Shown here: positions 1 to 6,740 of the stretch, one piece after another
How the letters are laid out: each line of letters opens with the position of its first letter
Position numbering within the stretch: the stretch's first letter is position 1
NCBI GenBank assembly: GCA_902464115.1
Contig: CABQIF010000068.1
Location: 1-11,701 of the forward strand
Source: an uncultured Ruminococcus sp.
GTDB lineage: Bacteria; Bacillota; Clostridia; Oscillospirales; Ruminococcaceae
Direction of reading: 5' to 3'
DNA length: 11,701 nucleotides
Program-made: the position numbers and the translations under genes
The notes under the pieces: generated by a model
Database searches by the model: none
What the model was told of the DNA's origin: nothing
What the model saw: the letters and a program-made list of their open reading frames with translations, nothing else

Positions 1-327
1 GTTCTGGACTGCACCAAAGAGCAGATTGTAATTTTGCAGGTCGTTCAGATTTTCGGAAACGAGTGTGTTTGTCATGCGTCCGCTGTTGTCGCCGATGAGG
101 TTGCCGACATCCAGAAAATAATCTGCTCCATATTTTTCCGCAGTTGCGTTTTCATCGAACAGGACTGCTCCGTTTCGGTCGTAGATATAGCCGAGTTTCA
201 CGTTGTGAGAATGGGACATATAGAAGGTTGCCTGTGATACAATTCTTGCGACCAAAAGCACCATGCCCAACAGAAAGAGGACAATCAGCAGGATGGTGAG
301 CCGTTCTCCACGTTTAATACTTTTCAT
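1..327 (-). CDS. Penicillin-binding protein (PbpA/FtsI-type transpeptidase), N-terminal part, cut by window edge
   Basis: Only the first 109 codons are inside the window; the frame is still open at base 1. The peptide begins MKSIKRGERL, followed by one hydrophobic segment at about residues 11-28 (a signal anchor). A stretch containing GYIYDRNGAVLFD then matches the opening of the dimerisation domain of class B penicillin-binding proteins, which cross-link peptidoglycan on the outer face of the membrane. Further on, VGNLIGD and a YNLLFG segment fit the PbpA pattern. The catalytic SxxK, SxN and KTG motifs would lie beyond the edge and cannot be seen. The start at 327 is set by an AGGAGG ribosome binding site (complement of 336-343). 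It overlaps the end of the upstream SEDS gene by 14 nt, so the pair is probably translationally coupled and works as a polymerase-transpeptidase couple. The family call is firm; the exact subtype is inferred. Confidence 0.9.
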   Translation of the reverse strand, partial: MKSIKRGERLTILLIVLFLLGMVLLVARIVSQATFYMSHSHNVKLGYIYDRNGAVLFDENATAEKYGADYFLDVGNLIGDNSGRMTNTLVSENLNDLQNYNLLFGAVQN

Positions 328-2110
328 TGTGTGACCCTCCTTGTTCTCTGCTGTTTCGGTACATTCTGGTTTGTTCATTCTGATTGCTGCCGGAATGCTG
401 GATGGTATTCGGGCGTGCATACGGGTTGTTGGAGCGGTTTGGCGGAGTAGTTCTGCTTACAGGCTGCCCGTATGGGTTCGGCTGTGTCGGTCGAGCCTGC
501 TGCCGAGGTGTGCCATTGGTTGGAATGGTACGGGTTTGACTGATTGGCTGCCCGTATGGGTTCGGCTGTGTGGGTCGTGCTTGTTGCCGAGGTGTGCCAT
601 TGGTCGGAATGGTGCGAGTTTGATTCACTGGCTGCCCGTATGGGTTTGGCTGCGTCGGTCGAGCCTGCTGCCGAGGAGCACTGCCCTGCATCGGAGCGGT
701 TCGGTTCTGGTTGGCAGGCTGCTGCGGTGTTCGAGTAGTAGAACGCTGCGGAGATTGCGGTTTGTTTGCGTTCGGAGCAGGTGTATTTTTTGACAGCAGT
801 TCGTCTGCTTCTTTTCCCTTGCGGAACGGCAGCTTGAACGAAAGCGTATTTTCCGAAACAACATTTGGTTTTCGGAAAGTTGGCGATTGCCCGGCTTTGA
901 GCATACCGGCGAGCAGTCCGCAGGTAATCATAGAAGTACCACCCTGTGAAATAAAGGGAATCGTAACGCCTGTGAATGGAATCAGGTTGCAAGAGCCAAA
1001 GATGTTTAAGCCCATCTGTACGACAAAGACCGCTGCAACGCCTAAAATCATGGTTGTGTGGTAGTAGCTTCTCGGCTTGTTAATCATCGGCAGCATCAGC
1101 AGGCTTGCAATGAAAAAGATGACTAGCAGGGCAACCAAAAAGCCCCATTCTTCACAGATGGTGGAGAATACAATGTCCGTATCTGCAGCAGCGATTTCAA
1201 TGAGGTTGCCGTATCCAGGACCTTTTCCGAATAAGCCGCCCTCTGCAATTGCCATCAGTGCACGGCATTGCTGATAGCCGTTTCCGTACATGTCATTCCA
1301 GATGTCCACAGAAAGACGGTCTTGTACATAGCCCGGTGCAAATTTCGCAGCGGCAATGACCACCAGCACGCCAACTGCACACAGGAAAATCAAGGTCGTT
1401 TTCGAGAATTTTGCCTTTGGGTAGCAGATCCGGCAGATGACTGCACAGCCATAGGCTGCGGCAAAGGTTGGCAAACTGCCCAAGTCCCGACACCACCATT
1501 GCAGCACAAAGATGGCAAGGAATGAGCCTGTTAAAAATAAAGCCTCTTTGGAAACATAAAAGAAAAGCACTTTGGTCTTTTCGTGCTGTTCCATGATGGA
1601 GGTGGCACAGAGCAGAACAAATACGGGCTTCATAAATTCAGAGGGCTGCAAACTGAGTGAACCAATCTGAATCCACATGCTCCGGCTACCCGTCAGAAGC
1701 AGGATTGCCAGCATGATCACGCCCAGCACGATATACAGATACTTTTTGATTGCCATCAAGCGGATGTGGTTTCGGGTGAGCAGGAACATGATCTGACAGC
1801 AGATCAATGCCATGATACAGGTGATATAGTGCTTGGCAGCAAATCCAATGCCCCCGAAACAGGATTGAAAAATCACGCTGATGTTGAGAATCAGGAGCAG
1901 TAGAAAGTCGGTAGTATAGGTCATTTGCTTATAAAAGAACCGCAGGACGATGATATAGACCACATCCAGCCCCAGAACTGCAATGGTCAACGGGGCTAAA
2001 TCTTGAATGGTTTCATAGTTTCCCCGAAACAGCACCGCCAACAGCATGACAATATGCGTGAACAGAACCAGTGCTGCAATGCGTCCGTAGCGTAAGCCAT
2101 TATGATACAT
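314..2110 (-). CDS. SEDS-family peptidoglycan glycosyltransferase (FtsW/RodA type) with a repetitive Pro/Gln-rich C-terminal tail
   Basis: This is a polytopic membrane protein of 598 aa that would polymerise lipid II into glycan strands. Roughly 10-12 hydrophobic segments fill residues 8-405. SEDS landmarks are QPSEF (155-159), DLGS (209-212), GGLFGKG (291-297), the extracellular-loop DTD (310-312) in the position of the catalytic Asp, and FISQGGTS (386-393). After the last membrane segment comes a cytoplasmic tail of about 190 aa, rich in Pro, Gln, Asn, Thr and Arg. It contains two full copies and one partial copy of a 28-aa unit. Family members usually end soon after the last helix, so the tail is unusual. 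I chose the ATG at 2110 over the one at 2116: the AAGGAG site (2118-2124) is about 8 nt from the former but only 2 nt from the latter. The gene overlaps the FHA gene by 11 nt and the PBP gene by 14 nt. FtsW versus RodA cannot be settled from this sequence alone; the PBP neighbour suggests a RodA/PbpA-like pair. Confidence 0.9.
   Translation of the reverse strand: MYHNGLRYGRIAALVLFTHIVMLLAVLFRGNYETIQDLAPLTIAVLGLDVVYIIVLRFFYKQMTYTTDFLLLLILNISVIFQSCFGGIGFAAKHYITCIMALICCQIMFLLTRNHIRLMAIKKYLYIVLGVIMLAILLLTGSRSMWIQIGSLSLQPSEFMKPVFVLLCATSIMEQHEKTKVLFFYVSKEALFLTGSFLAIFVLQWWCRDLGSLPTFAAAYGCAVICRICYPKAKFSKTTLIFLCAVGVLVVIAAAKFAPGYVQDRLSVDIWNDMYGNGYQQCRALMAIAEGGLFGKGPGYGNLIEIAAADTDIVFSTICEEWGFLVALLVIFFIASLLMLPMINKPRSYYHTTMILGVAAVFVVQMGLNIFGSCNLIPFTGVTIPFISQGGTSMITCGLLAGMLKAGQSPTFRKPNVVSENTLSFKLPFRKGKEADELLSKNTPAPNANKPQSPQRSTTRTPQQPANQNRTAPMQGSAPRQQARPTQPNPYGQPVNQTRTIPTNGTPRQQARPTQPNPYGQPISQTRTIPTNGTPRQQARPTQPNPYGQPVSRTTPPNRSNNPYARPNTIQHSGSNQNEQTRMYRNSREQGGSHNEKY
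462..676 (-). repeat. 84-bp in-frame tandem repeat inside the SEDS gene
   Basis: Copies begin at 462, 546 and 630, each opening with GGCTGCCCGTATGGGTT on the plus strand. Two copies are complete, and the third matches for about 47 bp before diverging. By eye, copies 1 and 2 agree at about 74 of 84 positions. The period is a multiple of three, so the repeat encodes a 28-aa protein unit containing RQQARPTQPNPYGQP and QTRTIPTNGTP without breaking the frame. Weaker NPY and RTxP echoes on either side suggest older, decayed copies. Confidence 0.95.
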
Positions 2111-2561
2111 TTGCATCTCTCCTTTGCTGTAGGATTACGGCTTGCGTGCCGAATCGGATTTCGTCCATGGGTTTTAGAATGGCTTGATGGTCGATTTTTG
2201 TGCCGTTGACGAATGTGCCGGATTTGGAATGCAAGTCCACGACACGCCAGACCCCGTTGGAAACATAGAGCACCGCATGATAACGGGAAATACTCATATC
2301 CGGCAGGCGAATATCCGCCGAGCCGTGCCGCCCGACTAAGATTTCATCGGCTTCTAAGGGAATCCATTCATTTGTCTGGACATCTCGCAGCATCATGTGA
2401 TTGCTGACTTTGTTCCACCGCAGCTGTTCAATGCGTTTTTCTCGCTTTGCAAAGGAAAAGATGACAAAGACACAGAGAAATACCACAAAGATGACCACGG
2501 CACTGACAATGATGGAAAAGGGGGTAAAGTCCCGTAGGGTCTTTAACAGTTCTTCGTACAT
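2100..2561 (-). CDS. Membrane-anchored FHA-domain protein (153 aa)
   Basis: FHA domains bind phosphothreonine peptides, so this is a likely adaptor in Ser/Thr-kinase control of wall synthesis. Residues 14-36 form one transmembrane helix followed by a basic AKREKR stretch, which places the rest in the cytoplasm. The FHA core starts near residue 72 and shows the conserved set: GR (77-78), S-R-x-H (92-95) and the SGTFVNG loop with NG at 119-120. These are the phosphopeptide-contact residues of the family. The frame is open upstream to 2711, but the start at 2561 is preferred. A perfect AGGAGG lies 9 nt before it, and the upstream extension would run across the predicted promoter. It is the first gene of the operon and overlaps the SEDS gene by 11 nt. 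The partner phosphoprotein is unknown; the SEDS tail is a candidate. Confidence 0.9.
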   Translation of the reverse strand: MYEELLKTLRDFTPFSIIVSAVVIFVVFLCVFVIFSFAKREKRIEQLRWNKVSNHMMLRDVQTNEWIPLEADEILVGRHGSADIRLPDMSISRYHAVLYVSNGVWRVVDLHSKSGTFVNGTKIDHQAILKPMDEIRFGTQAVILQQRRDANVS

Positions 2562-2606
2562 TTCAGATTGCCTCCTAAAGTATGGTTGTATTGATGATTG
2601 CGTGGA

Positions 2607-2636
2607 AAAATGGGGCGAGATCGCATGCCCCGAATC
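2607..2636 (-). promoter_or_regulatory. Terminator-like hairpin in the leader of the FHA-SEDS-PBP operon
   Basis: On the minus strand a GGGGC/GCCCC stem (2627-2631 with 2612-2616) is followed directly by ATTTTT. It lies between the predicted transcription start near 2663 and the FHA start codon at 2561. That is the shape and place of a leader terminator or attenuator, but the stem is only 5 bp and the loop is 10 nt, so it may be chance. No riboswitch class was recognised. Confidence 0.3.
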
Positions 2637-2669
2637 GGATTGCAGATGGGTAGAAAAGAAGATATTCCT

Positions 2670-2698
2670 ATTATAATACAAGCCGCTGAAAAAATCAA
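2670..2698 (-). promoter_or_regulatory. Promoter of the FHA-SEDS-PBP operon
   Basis: On the minus strand, TTGATT (2693-2698) and a perfect TATAAT (2670-2675) are separated by exactly 17 bp, the optimum for a housekeeping sigma-A promoter. Transcription should start near 2663, leaving a leader of about 100 nt before the FHA gene. Confidence 0.75.
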
Positions 2699-2820
2699 GC
2701 AGACGCAACACGCTTTCTATTGCAAATCTGGTTTTCCCTCCATTTTTTCAATCTGTACAAAATCACACCGCTGCTTTTATTCAAGTTGCATGAAGAAGAA
2801 AAAAATTACAGAAAAATTAC

Positions 2821-2849
2821 TTGCAATTTGCCAGAAACTATGGTATAAT
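2821..2849 (+). promoter_or_regulatory. Promoter of the M6 peptidase-dockerin gene
   Basis: TTGCAA (2821-2826) and TATAAT (2844-2849) are spaced by 17 bp. The start of transcription would be near 2856, giving a leader of about 90 nt. The element resembles the lacI-type promoter at 6801-6829: both have TTGCAATTT at the -35 end and TATG then TATAATAAA around the -10. Confidence 0.8.
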
Positions 2850-2866
2850 AAACAAAATCAACCGTG

Positions 2867-2893
2867 AAATCATCCATCATTTTTGGATGGTTT
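2867..2893 (+). promoter_or_regulatory. Hairpin near the 5' end of the M6 peptidase mRNA
   Basis: AAATCATCCA (2867-2876) can pair with TGGATGGTTT (2884-2893) over 10 bp with one wobble pair and a 7-nt loop. It starts about 11 nt into the predicted transcript. A stem so close to the 5' end often protects mRNA from decay. It is not followed by a T-tract, so it does not look like a terminator. Confidence 0.4.
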
Positions 2894-2945
2894 GCAATTT
2901 CGTTTCCAAAATTTATAAAAATAGAAAGTAGGCGTATGACACAAC

Positions 2946-5375
2946 ATGAAAGAACGTGTTTCCCTCAGACGAATGACCGCATTTTTTACCAGCATCCTGC
3001 TGGTTGTTTTTTGCCTGCCGACTCTGGCACTTCCGGCAAAGGCAGAAACAACCGTCCGACAGGTGAATAATATCGTTTTATTTGCCCAGTTCGACCCGTT
3101 GACAGAAAAAAACTTTATGAGTGGAGATGCAACCAATACGGTGCTTTCGATGTGTAATGATACCACTACATATCGTTCCCTGACGAAATACATTGATACC
3201 ATTTCTTATGGACAAATGCACGTGGATTCTTATTTTCCGCAGTTGAAAGATGGTGTCATTGAGCCGTATGTGCTGAGTCAGAGTCGGGAATCTTATACTG
3301 ACTATAATCAATATGCAATTGAAATGATTCAGAATATTTCAATTCCGGCAGATATTCCGCTGGATGGGAACAACGATGGCTATATTGACAACATTGTCTG
3401 CGTAGTAGATGGAAAAGTTACATCTGCCGCCGATCCGCTGTGGTCAAAAGCCTTTTATCTGGATGGCGGTTTGCAGGTGAACGGGCTTACCGTGGGACAA
3501 GTCAATCTGCACAGCGGCTATTCTGTGATTGGTTCTACACTATTCAATGGCATTGGAACGGTCTGCCATGAATTTTTGCACAGCATGGGCTATCCGGATC
3601 TGTATCACCGCAGCGATGTTTCCGGTGATCCGGTCGGGCAGTGGGATATTATGGCAACGACTTCTATTTTCTTGCAGTATCCGCTTGCTTATCAGCGGTA
3701 TTCTGTTTCTGGCTGGATGGGAGCAGAAACGATTACAACAGCGGGGACATACACGCTTGCTCCAGCATCTGCCTCTGAGGGCAGTCGGCTCTACTTATTA
3801 AAAACACCGCTTTCCGACACGGAATTTTTTGCGGTGGAATATCGAAAGCAGGGAGCGAAATATTCAGATGAACTGGATGGAAAAATTTATGGCGATGGCA
3901 TGGTGGTCTATCGGGTAAATACCAGCGTGGTCGGAAACTATCGGGGCGATACCGATCAGATCTATATTTTCCGTCCGGGTGAAACCACGTTGAACGGCGG
4001 AGCAGGCGACTTGACAAAATCCTGCTATGGTGGGGAAGGTGCTCCGAACCACATTGGAACAACCGACCTGCAAAAGAAGTTTTCCGATGGGGCATTGGTT
4101 TATGCAGACGGAACAAACAGCGGCATTGCACTGGACAACATTCAGATTCAGGACAATGGAACATTGACATTCTCAGTATCGTTTGCAGACCTTTCCGGTC
4201 AGAAACTCTGGGAAACCAGCAACAATAGTTCATTCTCTGCGGATACCATGGCGTATGATCTGGCAACTGCCGCAGATGGAACGATGTATCTGCTTTCAAC
4301 TACTGCCTATTCTGCAACCCTGTATCGGGTGGAAGAGGACGAAACGCTGACTGCAGTCAGCAAGCCGTTTTCCGGCAGTATGTACAATCCAAAGCTGGTC
4401 ATTTGTGATGGAACGGCATATGTGCTCTATCAGGATTATGATTATATCTCGCATCTCTGCAAGTGGAATGAAAATGGGCAGCTCTGGGAAGAATGCTATG
4501 TGGGAACAGAACTGGCACAATATCAAGACCTTGCAACAGATGGCGAACAGCTTTATTTTACCTGCACGACCGGTTCATTCCCATATGTGTTGCAGGCGTA
4601 TTGTTACAATCCGAATACCGGACAAGCGACGAAAATTGGAACGGATCTCTCTGGAAACGCTTGCAATATGGAGATTGCTGCCGCAGATGGAACGGTTGTC
4701 ATTGGCTATCGGGATTTGACTGCAAACAGCGTTCCAAAAGCAGCGATTTACAACGGGGCAACTTGGAATATTATTACTTTGTCTGAGCAGGAATGCGGTA
4801 TGGTTTCTGTGATAGCAGAGGAAAATGGGAAGTTCTGGGTATTGCCTTCTGGCGGGAAAAATCCGATTTTTAGCGTGAGCAAAGATGGAACAGCAACCGC
4901 CTATGCAGTGCCAGAGCAATTAAAAGAAAATGTGTTCCAGATGATACCAGTTTTATCCGGTGGGAATTTGTATGTGGCTGTAAATTCTCAGAATCCAAAT
5001 GCATTTGATTTGTATCAGTTGAATCAGGAAACTGCATCATGGGAAACGGTCGGAAATACCATTGCCCATGAAATTGTCAATCAGCCAGTTTTGTCTGCAC
5101 GAAATGGAACGATTTATTGTATGTACAATGCTTCAGAACAAATTTTGCTGAAAAAATTAGTTATTTCCAAGAACGAAGAAACGATTTTAAAGGGCGATTT
5201 GAACTTGGACGGCAGACGGAATTTAGCGGACACCGTGCTGTTTCATCGGTATTTGCTGCGAACGGTTACCTTGACAGAAGAGCAGGTCAAACGTGCAGAA
5301 ACTGTAGAAGATGGCACAATCAATATCATTGATTTGATTTGGCTGAAACAAGCCATTCATTTAGCAGACGCATAA
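2946..5375 (+). CDS. Secreted M6-type metallopeptidase with propeller-like repeats and C-terminal type I dockerin
   Basis: The 809-aa product starts with a signal peptide (basic MKERVSLRR, hydrophobic core 12-28, likely cleavage after AKA at 31-33). Residues 40-260 form an M6-like peptidase domain. A DGNNDGYIDN calcium-loop-like motif lies at 140-149. The zinc motif is HEFLH (208-212) followed by GYPDLY (215-220), and WDIM (233-236) matches the WDxMG segment of immune-inhibitor-A relatives. From about 435 to 740, seven similar strands of the type [DN]GxxYxxY start near 444, 488, 532, 581, 627, 672 and 720. The spacing of 44-49 aa suggests a seven-bladed beta-propeller. Residues 748-805 are a dockerin: the first calcium loop, DLNLDG...D (751-762), is canonical, and the second (785-796) is degenerate at positions 1 and 3. 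The dockerin implies attachment to a cohesin scaffold. The ribosome binding site is weak (GTAGG, 13 nt from the ATG). The protein substrate is unknown. Confidence 0.88.
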   Translation: MKERVSLRRMTAFFTSILLVVFCLPTLALPAKAETTVRQVNNIVLFAQFDPLTEKNFMSGDATNTVLSMCNDTTTYRSLTKYIDTISYGQMHVDSYFPQLKDGVIEPYVLSQSRESYTDYNQYAIEMIQNISIPADIPLDGNNDGYIDNIVCVVDGKVTSAADPLWSKAFYLDGGLQVNGLTVGQVNLHSGYSVIGSTLFNGIGTVCHEFLHSMGYPDLYHRSDVSGDPVGQWDIMATTSIFLQYPLAYQRYSVSGWMGAETITTAGTYTLAPASASEGSRLYLLKTPLSDTEFFAVEYRKQGAKYSDELDGKIYGDGMVVYRVNTSVVGNYRGDTDQIYIFRPGETTLNGGAGDLTKSCYGGEGAPNHIGTTDLQKKFSDGALVYADGTNSGIALDNIQIQDNGTLTFSVSFADLSGQKLWETSNNSSFSADTMAYDLATAADGTMYLLSTTAYSATLYRVEEDETLTAVSKPFSGSMYNPKLVICDGTAYVLYQDYDYISHLCKWNENGQLWEECYVGTELAQYQDLATDGEQLYFTCTTGSFPYVLQAYCYNPNTGQATKIGTDLSGNACNMEIAAADGTVVIGYRDLTANSVPKAAIYNGATWNIITLSEQECGMVSVIAEENGKFWVLPSGGKNPIFSVSKDGTATAYAVPEQLKENVFQMIPVLSGGNLYVAVNSQNPNAFDLYQLNQETASWETVGNTIAHEIVNQPVLSARNGTIYCMYNASEQILLKKLVISKNEETILKGDLNLDGRRNLADTVLFHRYLLRTVTLTEEQVKRAETVEDGTINIIDLIWLKQAIHLADA

Positions 5376-5376
5376 C

Positions 5377-5500
5377 CGCCGAAGGCGAACTGCGGTCGAG
5401 CTGGCTCAGCTCGGCGGGGGTGATTCCCCACAGTGTGGGGAAATGTCCCGAAGGGACAAAGGGGCAGGGCATCCTTTAAATAGGGGGCAAGCTGCCCCCT
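5377..5500. repeat. Cluster of five consecutive perfect hairpins with 3-nt loops
   Basis: The stems are perfect and occur in series. CGCC/GGCG (5377-5387) has loop GAA. CGAGCTG/CAGCTCG (5397-5413) has loop GCT. TTCCCCAC/GTGGGGAA (5424-5442) has loop AGT. TGTCCC/GGGACA (5444-5458) has loop GAA. AGGGGGCA/TGCCCCCT (5482-5500) has loop AGC. None is followed by a T-tract on either strand, so they are not ordinary intrinsic terminators. The cluster begins one base after the M6 stop codon. It may be a dispersed REP-like palindromic element or an mRNA 3'-end stabiliser; the structure is certain and the role is not. Confidence 0.85.
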
Positions 5501-5550
5501 GCAAAGAGTGGACAATTTGCAGTAACAAGAATCTAAGAGAAATCGGAAAA

Positions 5551-5648
5551 TGCTGTTCGCCATTCTGGAAACATAAAAAATTCTTGTAAACTACAATCTA
5601 AGAAAGATTCATAACCAATTCGGACAACACAACCACTGGCGAACAGCA
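5551..5648. repeat. 12-bp perfect inverted repeat with 74-bp spacer
   Basis: TGCTGTTCGCCA (5551-5562) recurs as its exact complement TGGCGAACAGCA (5637-5648). A second, outer-to-inner match, ACAAGAA (5525-5531) with TTCTTGT (5581-5587), lies across it. The spacer has no open frame of note. It could be the termini of a small miniature element or one arm of a structured RNA; no target-site duplication was identified. Confidence 0.55.
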
Positions 5649-5714
5649 CAAAGGCAAAGAGCGAAGCGAATTTGCTGAACCACACGCAATCGGTTTTCCA
5701 AGAATCAAGAACAC

Positions 5715-5748
5715 AAAAGAGGATTCCCACAACAGGAATCCTCTTTTT
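5715..5748. terminator. Bidirectional intrinsic terminator between the M6 and GH26 genes
   Basis: AAAAGAGGATTCC (5715-5727) pairs perfectly with GGAATCCTCTTTT (5735-5747) over 13 bp with a 7-nt loop. On the plus strand it ends in TTTTT; on the minus strand the stem itself ends in TTTT. It sits 9 bp after the GH26 stop codon, so its main client is GH26, and it also blocks read-through from the M6 gene. Confidence 0.9.
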
Positions 5749-5756
5749 CTGCATCT

Positions 5757-6719
5757 TCACTTTGTCAGAACTGGTTTCTGTGAGAGAACCCGTTCATGGT
5801 TGTATACGTCTTTCAGCCGCTGTTTGGTGTTGTATGTTTCCCCCATGCAGAATTCTTTCGACCATGTCATAAAATATGCCCACGGAATCTTGCTTTTTGC
5901 CAATAACGCTGCATCTGGTAAAAATCCAACCTCTGCCAACGCTGCAACTTTGTTGGCACTGGAGGCAGCGATCAATGCTTGATAATCAGCTGCATAGTCT
6001 GTTGCTTCATAGTGTGGCAAGTAGACATCCACGGAAACAACATCCACAAAATCATCTCCCGGATACCCCTCCGGCAGCCGACTGTTCCAGACCCAGAGCA
6101 AATGGTTGAAATGATAATGGTGCACATAGTATTCATACATGAGCAGGTACAGCTGCTTTGCAACCTCTGCACCCTTTGCCCCCCACCAGAACCAAGTACC
6201 TTCTGCTTCGTGGAATGGTCGCCACAGAACTGGAATCTTTGCGTCCTGAAATCGTTGCAGCTGTACTGCAATCGCATCTAGATCATGAAAGAACGCTGCC
6301 CGTTCCGGCGTGCCGTGGTGCAGAACCCGTTCTGCATCAAAATTCGTGTGTTCGGTATAAAAGCTCTTGTCGTGTCCACCGAGCGGAGAAAACCAGTGAA
6401 ACGTCAGCGTGACAATGCCGCCCGTTTCGTTTGCCCAGCGAAGAGCCGTATCCATGGTGTTGCGGTTTTCTTCCACTTCGATGCGGCAGGCTTCCGAGGC
6501 ATCTTCCATGCGGATGTTGGGCGAATAGGCGAGCAACTCAAATCCGCAAAGTTTCGGGGACTTTCCCGTTACGGTTTCAATATAAGCAACCTCTTCCATC
6601 GGGTTGGTCTGGGTGTGTTGCCCAGCGAGGATATTTGTTCCGGCGATGTCGTGCAGATATTGCAGTAGAGCCGTTGCCTCTGGGGTTGCGTTGGGATTGA
6701 CTGGTGTTGTGTGTATCAT
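5757..6719 (-). CDS. Glycoside hydrolase family 26 (beta-mannanase-type), probably cytoplasmic
   Basis: At 320 aa this is just the GH26 catalytic (beta/alpha)8 barrel, with no signal peptide, no carbohydrate-binding module and no dockerin. The acid/base Glu is E171 in LWRPFHEAEGTWFWWG (165-180). The nucleophile is E263 in AALAEVGF (259-266). H108 in the TFHWFSP segment and the aromatic WFWW cluster also fit the family. GH26 enzymes are retaining and mostly act on beta-1,4-mannan or manno-oligosaccharides; some members are exo-acting mannobiohydrolases, and a few cleave beta-1,3-xylan. Absence of a secretion signal suggests it acts on imported oligosaccharides. The start at 6719 has AAGGAGG at optimal distance. 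It is transcribed divergently from the LacI-type regulator, a classic target-regulator arrangement. The family is certain; the substrate is inferred. Confidence 0.93.
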   Translation of the reverse strand: MIHTTPVNPNATPEATALLQYLHDIAGTNILAGQHTQTNPMEEVAYIETVTGKSPKLCGFELLAYSPNIRMEDASEACRIEVEENRNTMDTALRWANETGGIVTLTFHWFSPLGGHDKSFYTEHTNFDAERVLHHGTPERAAFFHDLDAIAVQLQRFQDAKIPVLWRPFHEAEGTWFWWGAKGAEVAKQLYLLMYEYYVHHYHFNHLLWVWNSRLPEGYPGDDFVDVVSVDVYLPHYEATDYAADYQALIAASSANKVAALAEVGFLPDAALLAKSKIPWAYFMTWSKEFCMGETYNTKQRLKDVYNHERVLSQKPVLTK

Positions 6720-6740
6720 AAAAACCTCCTTTTTAGCCTA

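Larger units (their letters stand above)
5376..5714. other. Non-coding interval between convergent genes
   Basis: This stretch of about 340 bp lies between the stop of the M6 gene and the shared terminator. Open frames on both strands are short, lack a ribosome binding site and are broken up by the hairpins, so I see no gene. It holds the five-hairpin cluster and a 12-bp inverted repeat, listed separately. The first 125 bp are much more GC-rich than the flanking genes, which suggests an inserted or dispersed element. Confidence 0.7.

Noticed and set aside
341..793. Open frames on the plus strand and an alternative minus frame across the SEDS tail
   Set aside because: They are shadows of the repetitive tail-coding region of the SEDS gene; their composition simply mirrors the repeat and they lack ribosome binding sites.
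2562..2711. 50-residue N-terminal extension of the FHA protein
   Set aside because: It would be translated from DNA holding the predicted -10 and leader, it resembles no FHA protein N-terminus, and a perfect AGGAGG sits before the ATG at 2561.
5357..5760. Minus-strand open frames of 68 and 75 codons downstream of the M6 gene
   Set aside because: They run through the hairpin cluster and inverted repeat, have no ribosome binding site, and one overlaps the terminator; they look like by-products of a non-coding element.
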